Positions 30,956 through 43,900 of a stretch of DNA of 64,000 nucleotides are shown here, in pieces; position 1 is the stretch's first letter, and each line of letters opens with the position of its first letter. The position numbers were made by a program, and so were the translations under genes. Source of the stretch: Cubamyces lactineus. Taxonomy: Eukaryota; Basidiomycota; Agaricomycetes; Polyporales; Polyporaceae. The notes beneath the pieces were generated by a model. That model had not been told where the DNA came from. It was given only the letters and a program-made list of their open reading frames with translations, and made no database searches. The stretch covers positions 372,001 through 436,000 of the forward strand of contig JACDTU010000002.1 of the NCBI GenBank assembly GCA_022376465.1, read 5' to 3'.

Positions 30956-33352
30956 ATGCCCGAAACAAGGACCAAAGCTCCAGGCGTAGTTCTCTCTCAA
31001 GGCCCCTGTGCTATTCGTGAAGCTCCCTTCTGCGAGGATAGGGACGCGCCTCCTTGGAACACAGTTGTTGCAAACATGTGTAATACACTCAAGATGCCAG
31101 GTACGCCTCCGAGTCCTTCGCAATAATAAACCTGCTTTCCCGAGTCACCGGCCTGATTGTTGACCCTACAGATCTCACGACACGAAAAGGGCTGAGACGA
31201 GTCCATACGCACTTCAACGAGGTCTATAAACGATTGGATCACGCGTACTCTGATGCACAAAGGAAAGGCGATGAGAGAACTATGGGAGGAATTGTCGGGA
31301 TATTGGCGAAGCTCTGTGCCGACGCCATCTTGAGAGACAAACTCTTCGATCGAGGTGAATTTACATGGAACTCTGGCGGGACTCGGTGAGAACTTAGGAC
31401 TGATGGACTATTCGTAGGTCTCCTGAAGAAGGTCATGCCTCTTCTCGAGCTAGACTCCACGCGGAAAGTCGCGCTCGAGGTGTTAAGAGTCGTCACCCAT
31501 CACGGTGGAGCCTCCGCGAAGCAGGAGATAGCTCGTCATAACCGTGCGCTGGTCAAGCTCATGGAGGACCATCCGGACGATCCTAAGATCGCGGAACTTG
31601 TCATTGTAGCAACATCACATGCGTCAGCGGCGGTTATCGCATGCGAGCAGCCTCCAGACCCTCGTCTCGTGAAAGATGCATGCATACCCCTTGTCCTCGA
31701 AGCGACCGTCAATGTCCTGCGCAGGCCGACAGATTCGCACGAACTGCATACGCACGCTCTCCTCATTCTTGCTGCCTCCACTCAACACTGCTCTCGGGAA
31801 TGCAAGGCTAATCCATCCATGTTGAGGTTGCTCGCTGCGTTCACACGGAGTAACAACATCAACTACCGCGCGATCGCGTTCAGCGCCCTCCTTCGCCTTG
31901 CCGGTGCTGAGTGCGAATTCGAAGGGCCGCACAACCCTGGTCCCCTCCTCGCGTCATTCCAGCATGACATGCCCACGCACCTCTCCGACATCCTTGTAGA
32001 CTATGGACCAGAGAAGGCGGAGATATCGATCAAGCTGCGAGCTGTAGCTGATTTCCAGAAAGCTATCGCACAAGCCATGCAAGACCACGACATGTACAAG
32101 CCCGGAAAGAAGCTTGTTGGCCTCATCCAGCGGACTGAATCGGCGATTGTAGACGGTGTTTGCCCGAGCGGTCATCAGCTCACTGGGAACTTGAACCCAC
32201 CGATCACTCGTTTGTCGGACGTCCTCCCTGTCAGTGCGCAGGCGCTGCGCGCGAAAGGTAGTCCCGTAGACCTCGACGGCGCAGACATCCTCGATATGAA
32301 GTTCTACATGAGCCGCAGTCGGCACCCAGAAGCGATTGCGCTTGGCAATAAGGCGATTGAGCGCAATCGCGGCCTCGCGTACGCGTACTATATAATCAGT
32401 ATGGGTGCGGACACCAAGAACGGCCTCCGCGCAGTGAAGAAGGGTCTGAAGTGCAAGGATATCACCCCGTTCTTGCGCAACCAGATGCTTCGCCGCGCAG
32501 TCAGCCACGCAGCTCTGCAAGGCCTCGATATTCTACGCGATGCGATAGAGGGCGACATGGAGGCGCGCGCGGAGGGTACCGCGTACTTGATGTCAGCCTG
32601 GGAGGACGCGAAGACGTACACAGCGGAGGCACCACCGGACGGGAGACACATGCTAGATGTCCTGACCTGGTACACGATGTTGACGATCATCATCCGTGGA
32701 CCAGAGCTCAGCGAGGACCTGCGAGAACTGGACGTGAGTGCATCTGTACTAACCGCGATAGTACAGGGTACTGACTGCATTCCGGGTACAAAGCCTGCTA
32801 GAAGGAAGATCAAGACTTCAGTAGAGTTCATGAACCACATAGGCTATCCAATCGTGAAGACACAGCTGAATCTCGCCCGCGAGCTCATCCTCAGCCTGTA
32901 CACAGAGGGCGCGAGGGAGTGGGGTGCGTTCGTAAAACACTTCGACGAGTTGGATACGAAATCCCACCAAGACCGTACCGGTATTCCTCCCGATACTGAA
33001 GATGGTCTAACTGCATCATGGGTTAGAGAAGCTTGACTTGGACAGCTCAGACGACGAGCCTAAGGGCGGATGCCACGGCCACGGGCGAGGACGCCCTGTC
33101 CCCAAAGCCAAAGCCAAAGCCAAAGCCAAAGCGACCAGCTACCAGCTCTATCGATGTTCGTGGTGCGGAAACCCGAGTGCAATGCTACGGAAATGTGGAG
33201 GCTGTGGGAAGACAATGTACGTACAGAAACATGCGCCTTGTCAATCAGATTGAACCGCACTCACCATAATTATGCACGCCAGGTATTGCGACCCTGGTTG
33301 CCAAAAGTCACACTGGTCGGAGCATAAGCGTGATTGCAAAGGGCGCCCCTGA
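30956..33352 (+). CDS. MYND zinc-finger protein, copy 3 (largely intact)
   Basis: Exons 30956-31100, 31172-31354 and 31418 to about 33216, then 33283-33352. Introns of 71, 63 and 66 bases. The third exon keeps one frame for more than 500 codons: a helical body (CADAILRDKLFDRG, ATSHASAAVIACEQPPDPRL) with tetratricopeptide-like spacing near residues 400-560. A Lys/Ala-Lys repeat precedes a C-terminal MYND finger: YRCSWCGNPSAMLRKCGGCG, intron, YCDPGCQKSHWSEHKRDC. The frame changes between 33000 and 33040 (the long frame ends TGA 33036 while the finger frame starts with LEKLDLDSSDDEP), so there is one indel, an unrecognised short intron, or an assembly error. Likely a protein-protein adaptor; the role is unknown. 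Confidence 0.75.
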
Positions 33353-33630
33353 GCAGCTTGCGAAACCGTACGTAGTGCGTTCCCAGGACTATTTGCTCAA
33401 TCGGTGCTCGAGATTGTTAGGAGAAAAATACATCTGTAACAGAAGTCATGAATCATATATCACTCGGAACTACAGAATCAACTCACCCTCGCCCATGATA
33501 CCGGCGGTGCGACAGAATGGCCAAGCGATTCGGCAAGTTGAGTGTCAAACTGCAAGAAGACGCCTGCAAGTTCTATTGCCTGGCCAGATGCTTAGGAATG
33601 ATCGGTGGATCTCGTCGGATGACGGATCCT

Positions 33631-33679
33631 CGGTCAGAGCATAAGGTCGACTGCAGAGGGCGCTCTCCAGGCACTTGAT
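33631..33679 (+). pseudogene. MYND finger tail relic
   Basis: Reads RSEHKVDCRGRSPGT then stop, matching the last exon of copies 2 and 3 with Arg in place of the usual Trp. No upstream exon is recognisable, so this is a fragment of a fourth family member. Confidence 0.5.
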
Positions 33680-36600
33680 TCCTCGAAGTGGTGAGATAGC
33701 AAAGCCTTGCATGCGCATGTGAACATCGACCAGTACTAGGCAGGTATTGAACACTGAACATCGACTCGTACATTTTTCCCATACAGATGTAGCCTGGAAA
33801 GGTCACTCAGTATCGAAACACGGCAACAGGCAGTGGCACTCACGGCCCAATGAGACACGATGGAGTGTTGAACGCGTGTATATCCTCCACTCCACGGCGG
33901 CAGATTGTGCTCCCTGTCCTAGGGCTATTACGCGTTATCCCAACACACCAGCTTTGCGACGACCAATGAGTTTGAGTGTTTGGGGCGCATAGGGCCGCTA
34001 CTAGGCAGAACTTCGCCTTGAATGTGGGATTACGTGCACGCGTCGGGACATCAAGCCAGTTAGTTGTCAGTTGCACCAGTGACCAGAAGGAAATACTGCA
34101 TGTGTATGTTCGTATCATGCCATCCGTCTTTTTGTCGGGTGCTACAGGTCGAACAGTGCAGCGGAGGTGACAAACCAGGACTCTCGCTGTCAGCGCTCGC
34201 GCCAAGCCAAGAGACGCGTCCCACGTGACCTGCGTTTCACCTTGAAAATGGGCGCTTGTTCACGCACGTTCCAACCCCTCGCGATCTCCTGAGCCCTCTT
34301 CGAAACATATTCTGACCCCCTATGTCTCTTCCGACTATCTGGATTTGCGTTCAGTTATGTCTTTCGACGCATCGTGGCAAGAACCGCTAGCGTTTTAGCA
34401 GCCCAAACATCCACAGAACGCGCCGCATACTGACAAAACATGGAGATTACACGTCCGGTAAGGATTGTCAATGCCCGGCCGGACGCAGCGCTGGTCGTAA
34501 TAAGCTGACCAACCTTTCAACGATCCTTGCGCGTTCATACGCTCGAAGCTTTGGACATATGTGTTATTCATCAGTACTAGTCCATTTGCGTGTCAACACT
34601 TACATGAGATCCTTCATCTGGACGAACTCGCCGATCAGACACGTTGCTGACTTTCGTCGCCAAGCGCAGGACTAGTAACGACCGCTTCAGGAAAAGCGCG
34701 TCTTCAGGCCATGCTGTGTACACAGACCAGGATCCGGAAGTACTGGCAAATAAGTGCTGCGCTCGTCATTCGCCGATGCAGGGAACTGCTGCGGGTATAG
34801 GCACTCCGGAATATCGGCGGCTTGGCCCGCAGGAAACCCAACGACGCACAGTAAGTCGCGTTGACAACGCCATACTCAACGCTCGATCCATACGCATCAA
34901 CACCACTACAGCACGCAGGACCCGGACCGGCCCAGGTCTTCTCAACCATGCGGGGCCCCAGATCCACACTACATTGAACACCGAGGTCTTGCGCCTCGAT
35001 GCGCGGGGTCCAGGCACAAGCCTAGAACTTCATCTACCGTTCGCCATACGTGGCTCGATAACGTAGAAGGTGCCGCATAATCAATGCAACGTGTTGCTCG
35101 AATGCCCAATTGTCAAAATCAGAATCGGCCGGTCGCAGCAGCACCCGCATGCTGATGTTCGTAACCTACAGTGCAGTACCTCCGACCGGGGCGGAGGCTC
35201 GGAAAGCCTCTTGCCTCGACTCGCGAGCGTCGCGCCACAGGCAAGTTAATCACCCCGCTGTGTGTCGGTGTGCCTTGGTTGGGGGCTCGGCCGGGGGCAG
35301 CTCCAGCCCTTCCCAGTTGCAACTTGACGATCATCAATGGCACGACAACAGAGAGCTCGTGAGAGCGTCCCGGTATACAGCTCGCCGTGGCCGGATGCGG
35401 TGATGTGTTCCGCGGGCTCAGGCCGCACAGCTCGACAGGTAAGCGAGAGATGCATTATGGGCTGTATGAGCTGACTGGCAGCTGGTACTGATGGTAGGCC
35501 CGGTGAGACTGCAGAGCGGACGTGCTGCGCCGTAAGCGGCGTCCGCACCGGGCCTCAAGAACTCGTCAGCGCCAGGCGGCCGTGCGTCCCTCTCAGACAG
35601 CGCGCATTCTCCAGCCAAGGATGCCAGGAGTACCGTATGCCTGCGTCAGGAGAGGCGCGCAGGTGCCGAACGCCCAAGTAAGCCATCGCGCGCGCTTGTA
35701 GCAGACGTCGGAACTCCTACAAGGCCACCTGGACATGATGGCTGTGTCGCAGTGGGGAGTTGTGTATAGATGCTATACCGGTAAGTGATACGCGTCATAG
35801 GTTTCGCTCAAACCAAATTGCATATGTCTGCATAACTTCACGTAGCCTTCGCTTGGCAGGTGTCATCCCATTAATGCATAACTCGCATCCGTCTGTCGTA
35901 CGACAAGCTGCATCGAATAGCGCCGAGTAAACTGACATGAGCTCGCGAATGTCGGAACCATATGGTGCACACAAACACCTCCGTGCTGGCAGGACCCTTT
36001 GGAGCAGTGATACCCCATAGGTGTCTTTGGACACGGCTTCCAAGCAACGCTCCGGTCGGATACTCGTATTGGGCGGTGGGCGCGGTGGTTGCACGAAGGA
36101 AGACTGCTAAATGAGACTGCCAGTAAGGCGCCGCGCATATGATGGTGAGTGGATCACGCAGCGCCTGGTAAGTGTTCTATGCATGCCTGTTGATGCCGTA
36201 TCCCGGCGCGGGACACACTTGCACCGTGTTCGATCCATCGTATGGTGGTTGCCAGCGCAGAGTTCGGCGTGAGCAAACGATGACAATATCGGACTTGGGT
36301 GTTGGACGCCCAACTGATTTATGACGTGAACTTTAGGAGTCTCAGGGTGCTTCTATTCAAGATAGGGCTGCATATACGCCTCTCCGGATACGCCACAGCG
36401 GCTTGCGCGCGCCTCGGGTCTATTGCGGGCGTACTAGACGCTACGAGACGATACGCCATGCTAACTACAGTTCCACTCTACTCCATAGTGGTGCACCCAT
36501 CACCCTAACGCGTTGCGCAGACCGGCCACACGCCAACGAACCTTCCGTACACCAATATCACGCTACAATACCCGTGGCACTGGGCGTGTGCGATCGCGAT

Positions 36601-39600
36601 CGCAGCCCAACCATGGAGACCTCAAGAGCAAGCAATCAATATCAGCCCAATGAAATCCTCGCCCACGCCGAACGGCTTTCTAGATTCGCGTCCAGACCAC
36701 CCCGTACGCGTTAATGATCGCGAGGGCCTCGGGCGGGCCGCGCTCCCACACTATCTATACTCGCCTATTACTGCGCTACAGGTTCAGGTGCGTGGTCGCG
36801 TTCGAATTCGTTGCATCAACGCGTACTGACCGCATGCATGATGTCATGCAGCCCGTCTCCGCTCTGGACGCGCGTCGGGGCCTGTACGCCTCGGCACGGG
36901 TAGGTACTGTACTTACTACTGACTTTCTGCGCAAACGCGAGCGTCGGAGCGTGTGTGCCGCGAGAGTGCCTCCCGAGCCTCGCGGCGCGTGCATGCGAGC
37001 ATCGGTGCATCGAGGCATCGGCACATTGTATGCTTTGGAAGCCATATCGCGCTCATGAAAACATGCACCCAGGCATCCAAGCGGAGGGCCGAACATCCGA
37101 TCTAGGACGGCCACGGCTACTGGTGTGTGTGAGTAGCGCTGCGGTATCAGAGCTAACGATCGCAAGCAAAGCTCACCCAGTATCGCCTTCGGCAGGCCTG
37201 CAAAAGGCCGCAACGTACAGCCAATGCTCCCGAATGTCAACTGCAAAGACCTGCGACGACATCAATGTCGAGTCTTGATCCCAATCAGACGCGGCGTACA
37301 GTATACCGCACGCGTACCCGCCGGGCCGTGGGTAAGTTGCCGTGTCCGAGAGCTGATGCGGCAATCGTGGCCTACAGGCTGTGTTTCTCCACACCTTTGT
37401 GCCACACCAAGTTATGCGAGGCGGCACGTATTCTCTTTGTGAGTACGCACAGACTTCCCCGATATGGTGAAATGGAAATATGGAATTGTTGAGTGAGACC
37501 TCGCATGCCAGATACACAGATACAACGGGGGCGATAGACCGATCTATGCCCGCGTCCACTTAGTTGTGGTGTAATGATTGAGTGATATGGTGAGTGGTAC
37601 ACGTCCATTGCTACCTTGAAGCCCGACGTCAGCGTGGGTATCACAGTACATGTCTTTATCGACGATTATGCGCGAAAATGACGTCTTCACCAGTAACACA
37701 GCAAGAATCGTATCTATCTCCAAAAAACTGACTGGCAGAATCCGGAGATAGCTCTTCTGCATCCTCAACATCACACTCGCAACTTCCATAAAATCAACGC
37801 ATTCTATCCACCTCGAGATTTCTATCCATCGACGTTGCTTCGACGCTTCGACGTTTCCCCTGGACCATGGTTCTACGACGCTGACACGAACATTCTTGAT
37901 TCTATCCACCATCAGAACACCGACCGCGACTGACTCACCGCTTCTCGCGATGGCATCTCCGGACGCAACTTACTGTAACTCGCGACGCGACAGTCGCGAC
38001 ACGAAAAGCCAGCCATTAGCCAAGCTTAAGATGAATGATGAATGGTGCGGGCGCCACCAGGGCCCGGCGCCACCACAGCCATCATCGTCGACATCCACTT
38101 AGTACTTAGTATTAGCATCAGGTTAATGAGAACGTCCGGAGTCCAGTTGAATGAACTTCACGATGCATGATACATGTTACCGTACCGCTCACTGCACAAT
38201 ACGTCCGTGAGCTCGATTGAGATGACTACTTTGACATGCTAGCGAATGTAAGCACCGTCCGGTACGAGCGAACTTCTCCGATCCGGACATGCACCCACGC
38301 GCGGCTCCGGACGAGTTTCCTCTGATCAGCTCAGCCTAGCGGTACTCTATAGGCCTCCTCTCACTCGCCCAACCCCGATCCCGAATACACGCGTCCACGG
38401 TCCCCCATCCGCCCCCACTCCATATCCGAAATCCGAGTCGACGTCCAAGTTGAACGGTATGCGCAAAGCACCCGGCCGGCACTCGCGCACACACACGCGG
38501 ATATCCCAAGGGCCAAGCGTAAGCACGCGCGATAAAACGCGATACTAAATCCGATAAATGCATTTGATTCTGCGTCCGCATCCGCACAGCGCACTGGAAG
38601 TCACGACTCACGCACACGTCTCCTCTCCTCTCGGTGGCGCTTACGCAACCTTGTATGACTGTTCGCGCTCGGCCACGCCGGGCCCGGCACAGCATTCAAT
38701 ATTCAGCATTGGCCCGCGCACTTTCAGCAGAGGCGTCAACGCGTCGGCGCGTAGTCAGCGTCAGCTTGAGTGTCAGAGTGAGCCCCACCGTGACTGACGC
38801 GGACGCGCCGGCATCGTCGCGCGCGGGCCCTCTCGGCAGCCTTCCCCGAAGATCCAGCACGAGCAGGCTGTAGACGCGAGGTGCATGACAGTCCGAGCGA
38901 TCCGCTCGCGCACCAGTCGCCCGTCGGGTGCTCGAGGTGGGTCACAGGGGGCACTCACCGGCGCCGGCAGAACACTCATTAGCCAACAAAGATCATTCAT
39001 TCACTCAGTGGGGGTTTCGGGTTTCAATGTTTCTGGTGGTCATTGCGCGGGCCGCTAGTGCTAGTGCCAGCGGCGGCGTGTACAGTCGTCTACTTTAAGC
39101 TAATGGTACAGTATGCGTATAGAGCGACGAGCGATGATAAGACGGAAATGATGATGGTGATGATGTAGTGGGGAGGCCAAATGTATGCAGGGGCGGGAGA
39201 TAGAGTGACAATGGCACGACGTTGAATGGACAGGGCGGCCGATGGATTGATTAATGCAGGGGCTGCGGAGTAAGAAATATTGTGCGGGCGAGCTCAGGAA
39301 GACTCGGAGCGATAGGTGAGAGGAGAGGGAGGCGAGGCGAAGAGAGCAGAAGACGCTTGGAGTGGAATGGAACGGAATGCTAGTGAACATCGGACAAACA
39401 ACAGAGACTGCAGGATGAGGAGGGGGAGCAGGGAGGTCGAGGAATGGAAACTGAAGCACGAAGAGGGAGTGTGGCGAGTACGGGCGCGCTGGCGATGGAG
39501 GCTGAGCGGGCGGGCGCAGCTGGTAGATCTACAGCGCAGAAGAGGTGTAATGAAGAATAACTTAGGCTCGAGCGCGGGCGCGTGTGCGACTGCGAGGGAC

Positions 39601-39712
39601 GCGGGGGCAACGAGGCGAGCCGAAAAGTTTTATACAGCGAAGACGAAGGCGGGGGCGCGGGACCCGAACTGCAACCGTTGAAGGACACGTCGAGTGGCAA
39701 TGATGGCCAGGC
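33680..39712. other. Gene-poor tract
   Basis: About 6 kb with no reading frame I can support on either strand: open frames are short, overlap each other, lack splice-consistent continuations and resemble no family. No tRNA box B or LTR edge was seen. It may hold decayed repeats or unrecognised non-coding RNA. Confidence 0.5.
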
Positions 39713-40919
39713 CTATGCGCGTACGGGCAGCGCGGGCGCAGCTGGCGGTGCATGTGAGTGATACGGCTGCGGTATCGCAGACATGCTGTGCTGCGCAGAC
39801 GTGGGCTTGTGTTGCTGCGCGTGCGAATGCGAGTGGAAGTGGGGAAGAGGAAGAGGGAAGGAGCGGAGGATCGACAGCGCAGAGGCGCGTGCGCGATGGA
39901 CAGGTGGTGAATGATGCTGGTGTTCGTGGTGTTCGTGTTCATGGAGATGCGCTCGCGTCGAGGGCGCAAAATCCACATGCTGGGGCTTCTCCGCGACAGC
40001 TGCCGCGGGGAACGGGACGGAGGAGACAGGGGCGTGAGGCTCGGGGGTGCGGGGGAGGGAAACACTCTCGAAAGAGGACTCGGAGTCGACGTCCATGTCG
40101 CTGGAGTCTGTACTCCAGCGCGAGCCGAGTGGGGAGCTGCGCCGGCGAGCGTGGTGCTGGTGCGCGGGGCGAGCGGGGAGACGGGGTGCGTGTTCGAGCG
40201 CGAGGAGCGCATCGTGGTGGGCAAGGAGGTCTGCTTCTGTGACGCCGAGTTCGAAATCGAGGACGTCGAGGAATTCACGCTCGATGCGTCCAATGTCGCG
40301 CTTGCCGAAGACTCCTGTGCACAACGCCCAGTGGACGTTCTTGAGCGTGGAGTCGTTCAAGTACTGCGGGGATGGGGTAAGCGAGGTGAGCCTTATGGTG
40401 GATGACGTAGGAAGCGTGAGAGGACGAACCTTGTTAGCGAGGATGAGTGCGCCAAGGAAGACGCGCTCGTTAGCCCATTGTTCGAGGGCGATCTGGATGT
40501 GTGGCTTTGCGCGGTTGATGTAGACAAGGGTGACGAGGAGTGCGGGGACTTTGACCTCGGCCTTGTAGATGACGTCTGAGACGAACTTGAGGAACTTGGA
40601 GTGTTCCGTATGGCGCGATAATGAGCGTCCGCGTGCGGACGAGGAGGGGCGGCCCAAGGCGTAGTCGACCGTTTCGGTTACGGTATCGACGATGTGTTCT
40701 GCAGAAGGGTAAGCTTCTTGGATTAGGTGTGGTAAAATGAAAGAACACACCAATGAGGTTGCGACCCAAGCTGATCTCAATGAGCTCCAGGAGTGCGGGT
40801 GAATGCGATGCAGGATCGACGAGGCTAGCGGGGTGTATAGGCGAAGAGGCCATTGCTGCAGATGCTATGGATGGGGAAGCAGCTGTGGCGGTGGAGGGCT
40901 GGATGCAGGAGGAGGGCAA
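39713..40919 (-). CDS. PCL-type (Pho85-like) cyclin
   Basis: Exons 40751-40919, 40430-40698 and 39713-40363 give 362 residues; introns of 52 and 66 bases. After a Ser/Ala-rich start comes HPASLVDPASHSPALLELIEISLGR, then the cyclin box (FLKFVSDVIYKAEV, VYINRAK, ALILANKYLND, WALCTGVFGKRDIGRIEREFL) at about residues 90-195, and a long low-complexity tail with His-rich repeats (HEHEHHEHQHH). The tail is absent from yeast Pcl1/Pcl2. PCL cyclins activate the CDK Pho85 in G1 and nutrient control; this role is transferred from the family. Met at 40853 is an alternative start with a better fit to the family's N terminus. Confidence 0.85.
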
Positions 40920-40964
40920 GCGAAGGGGCGATGGGAAGGGGAGGAGGAGGGGGCCATAGGGATG

Positions 40965-40970
40965 TTTATA
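40965..40970 (-). promoter_or_regulatory. TATA box of the cyclin gene
   Basis: TATAAA on the minus strand, about 46 bases upstream of the first ATG (40919) and 112 before the second (40853). The short distance makes the second ATG somewhat more likely as the real start. Confidence 0.4.
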
Positions 40971-43900
40971 TGTAAGGGCGAGGATGAGAGGAGGCGGTAG
41001 AGTCGGACACGGACACGGACTCGGACTCGGACGCTGCGCCAGACAGAAACGGAACGCGCGAGGAGTGAGATCTCAGATCTCAGATTGGAATGAATGCCCG
41101 AGTCAACAGGCGCCGGCGATGCGCACGCCCAAGCTGACACCGTCGGCCCTCCCCCCATTCGTCCGGCATCCTCGGCTTGACTCACTCCGACTCCCCCTCC
41201 GTAAGCATCCGTAAGCGATTTATTATCCATCCAGATCTCCCGTCTCAGATCCCTCCATTTCCCCATTTTATTATTCCTTTCCTCGCCATATTCCTCAAAC
41301 CATAACCCCACATTGTCCTCCCCCCGCCGAGACCTCAGCCGTCGCATTCTTCCTCTCCTCTCACCAATCGCCCTCTCTTCCATCTGAAGCTCGCCAATCC
41401 CCCCATCTATACTCACCCTCTTTGCCACCCATCATTCACAGTGCATCCAGCCTTCGCGTCTCGGCCGTTCCTACCCAGACCGTCTCATCCTCGAGCGACT
41501 GTCAAGTGCCGCGCCGCCGCCCCTGTCTAGGCTCTCTCAGCTTTCGAACGTGTCTACTCGTCCTATCTTGGCCGCCCCCTCGTCCTCGCGCTCTCCCATA
41601 CGCCAGCTCTGTCCTCGCATCCGTCCTGCTTCCCTCCTCGTTTCCGCCACCCCGCCCCTAATTTACTCTCCCCACTCCTCCGTGCTTCCCGCTCGGTTTT
41701 TCGGCGTTCGTCTTTCCGTAGCGCCTCGCTCCGGTCCCCGGTCCTCTTTTGGCCATCTCTTCTTCCCCATTCGTCTCCTAATTGCACCGTCTCGCACTCT
41801 ATCACTACAGCCCGACCTTCTCTGCACCGAGCTACCAACTATACTAGCACTCTTCACTGTACCGTTCGGTGCCATCTCGTCCGATGCGCACTTCCCCCTC
41901 AGGCCGTATACATGCATTTACAGAAGTGAATTCGACAGTTCTTCGTCGATCCCCCGTGGCGCTCGCACATGCGCAGCCCTAGCCGCCCACCCCGACGTCC
42001 ATTGCACAAGATCAGTCAAGCGCACCTTCCAGCGATGCCCAGGCGCTATTGCCCTGTCAGCGCTGCCAGGTCTGCCAAGCTCCTGCCACTCCTCGCAGCT
42101 AGCGACCTTCCCGCCACTCGCCAGGGGCATGAAGCGCTGCTAGTGCACCCGGCGTTCTCACCGCCTGAGATTAATACTGCCATCCACTTGGCATCTGCAT
42201 CCGCGTACATGAACTGCAGCCTGCAGCCGTTGCTACTGTTCACTTGCCCTCGAGTCGCCTCCGATCTTAGTGGATTTGCCCTGTTCGCAGCGCGTACGCG
42301 TGATACATCGCCATCGCCATGCACATTGATGGCTCGCTCGTCACTTCTGCAAGTGATGCTCGAGCTCCCCGCACCCTTCGTCCGACCATCACATATATCG
42401 AGGCCGAGACTAGGGAGCTTGACGTGCCGCCGACAGCTGGCCCAGTGAGCTGCCTAGGTGAGTGAGTGCCTACCGTATGTTCCTGCACCACCCGTGACAC
42501 GCGCTGCTTCTTGCAATCGCGACGTCTGCGTCCGAGAGCGGGAGCCAATCTGACGCGCACGCCAGGCACGCAGCTGCGATTCGCAGACGGCTACGGCGAC
42601 GGCGACGCACTCGGCGGTGCGCGTCCACTCTGGCTGCGCAGGTGGGCGGCAGATATACATTGCGCAGCCCGCTGTCCCACTGGCCTGACCCACATCTTGC
42701 GACCGCGGCACAGTAAGTCAGTCTTGCCATCGCGATATTGCGGCCGAACGTGGTCGTATGATCGCGCTGCAGTGTACCCGGGTGCCGCCGCTCGGTCCTC
42801 GGGTGCCGTGCTCCGTGCGCAACGCAAGACGTGTAAGTCCCGGCGACACGAGCAGCACAGTGCTTGGGGAAGATGCTAGCACTTGCTGACGGTGCTACGT
42901 GCGTTCGCCGCAGCTCCTCCACAGCTCCTCCACCGTGGCGTACGACTGCGATATTGTATAGCTATAGGCTCAGGGTCCAGAGTCACTCCTACAACTGCGT
43001 CCGCGCGCCAGGAACGAGCTTCGCGCGCCCTCCGCTTCTTTGTGGCTCGGTATGTACCCATCATATATCACGAAACACGACTATGCACATAACGCGGAGG
43101 TATGGATGCATACATCCGGCTTGGCACCCCCGCAGGCGCCCGCGCTGGCGATACATACGTCCACTAACGGTACTAGTGCTGCTAACGTGCGTAAATTGCG
43201 CGCTTCGCGCGTGGTGGTATGGAACTCGCGTTAATTGGAGCGTGCTACGTGCTACTATGCAGCGCGGGTTATGAATGCGAGCCGTTTGGAGCCTAAATGC
43301 CAGTGTGCGTGCATACATGCGTGGGCCCCTCCATATTGGTGGGCGCTGGCGTGGTGGCGCTACGAGACGGTCGGTGCCTTCCTCGCTGCATCGAGTTCTT
43401 TCAGCGTTTATGCGCCCCGCGATGGATTGAGAGTATGTTGATCGTATGCGTCCGCAGATCGTACAAAACGCATGCGTTATTACCGCGGCAACCACGATAC
43501 ACGAACCTCTTCTCTCTTTCAAGTTCTACGCCTTTCTGCGCATTCCAACTCACGCAGCCGTCCGTTCGCCCGACCGTCCGCACGCGCATCCGACGGCACC
43601 TGCGCTGTCCCCCAAGCTCTAGGTTCGCCGTGTATACGCCCGCAGGTGCCATCCGACTGCGACTTCTCCTCTGTTCCGATTCCTCGCGAGCGGCGGATAT
43701 GCGACGTACCTGCGCGCCTCCCGACGGCAGCTCTGGCGCTCCTCCGAAGCTCCCCCCAGGCGCGCATGCACACACGCCTCGCGCGGCTCGCCGCTCTCGC
43801 CAGGGAAGCTCGCTCTCTCTCGAAGCCGAAGCTGCAGCTGCAGCTGCAGACGCGGGTATACATCATCTTCCCCACACGTACGTACGTATCGTACGTCCGC

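Noticed and set aside
40717..40750. A 34-base intron in the cyclin gene ending at CCAAG
   Set aside because: Too short, and the longer 52-base intron (40699-40750) ending CTGCAG restores the family sequence NLIEHIVDTV.
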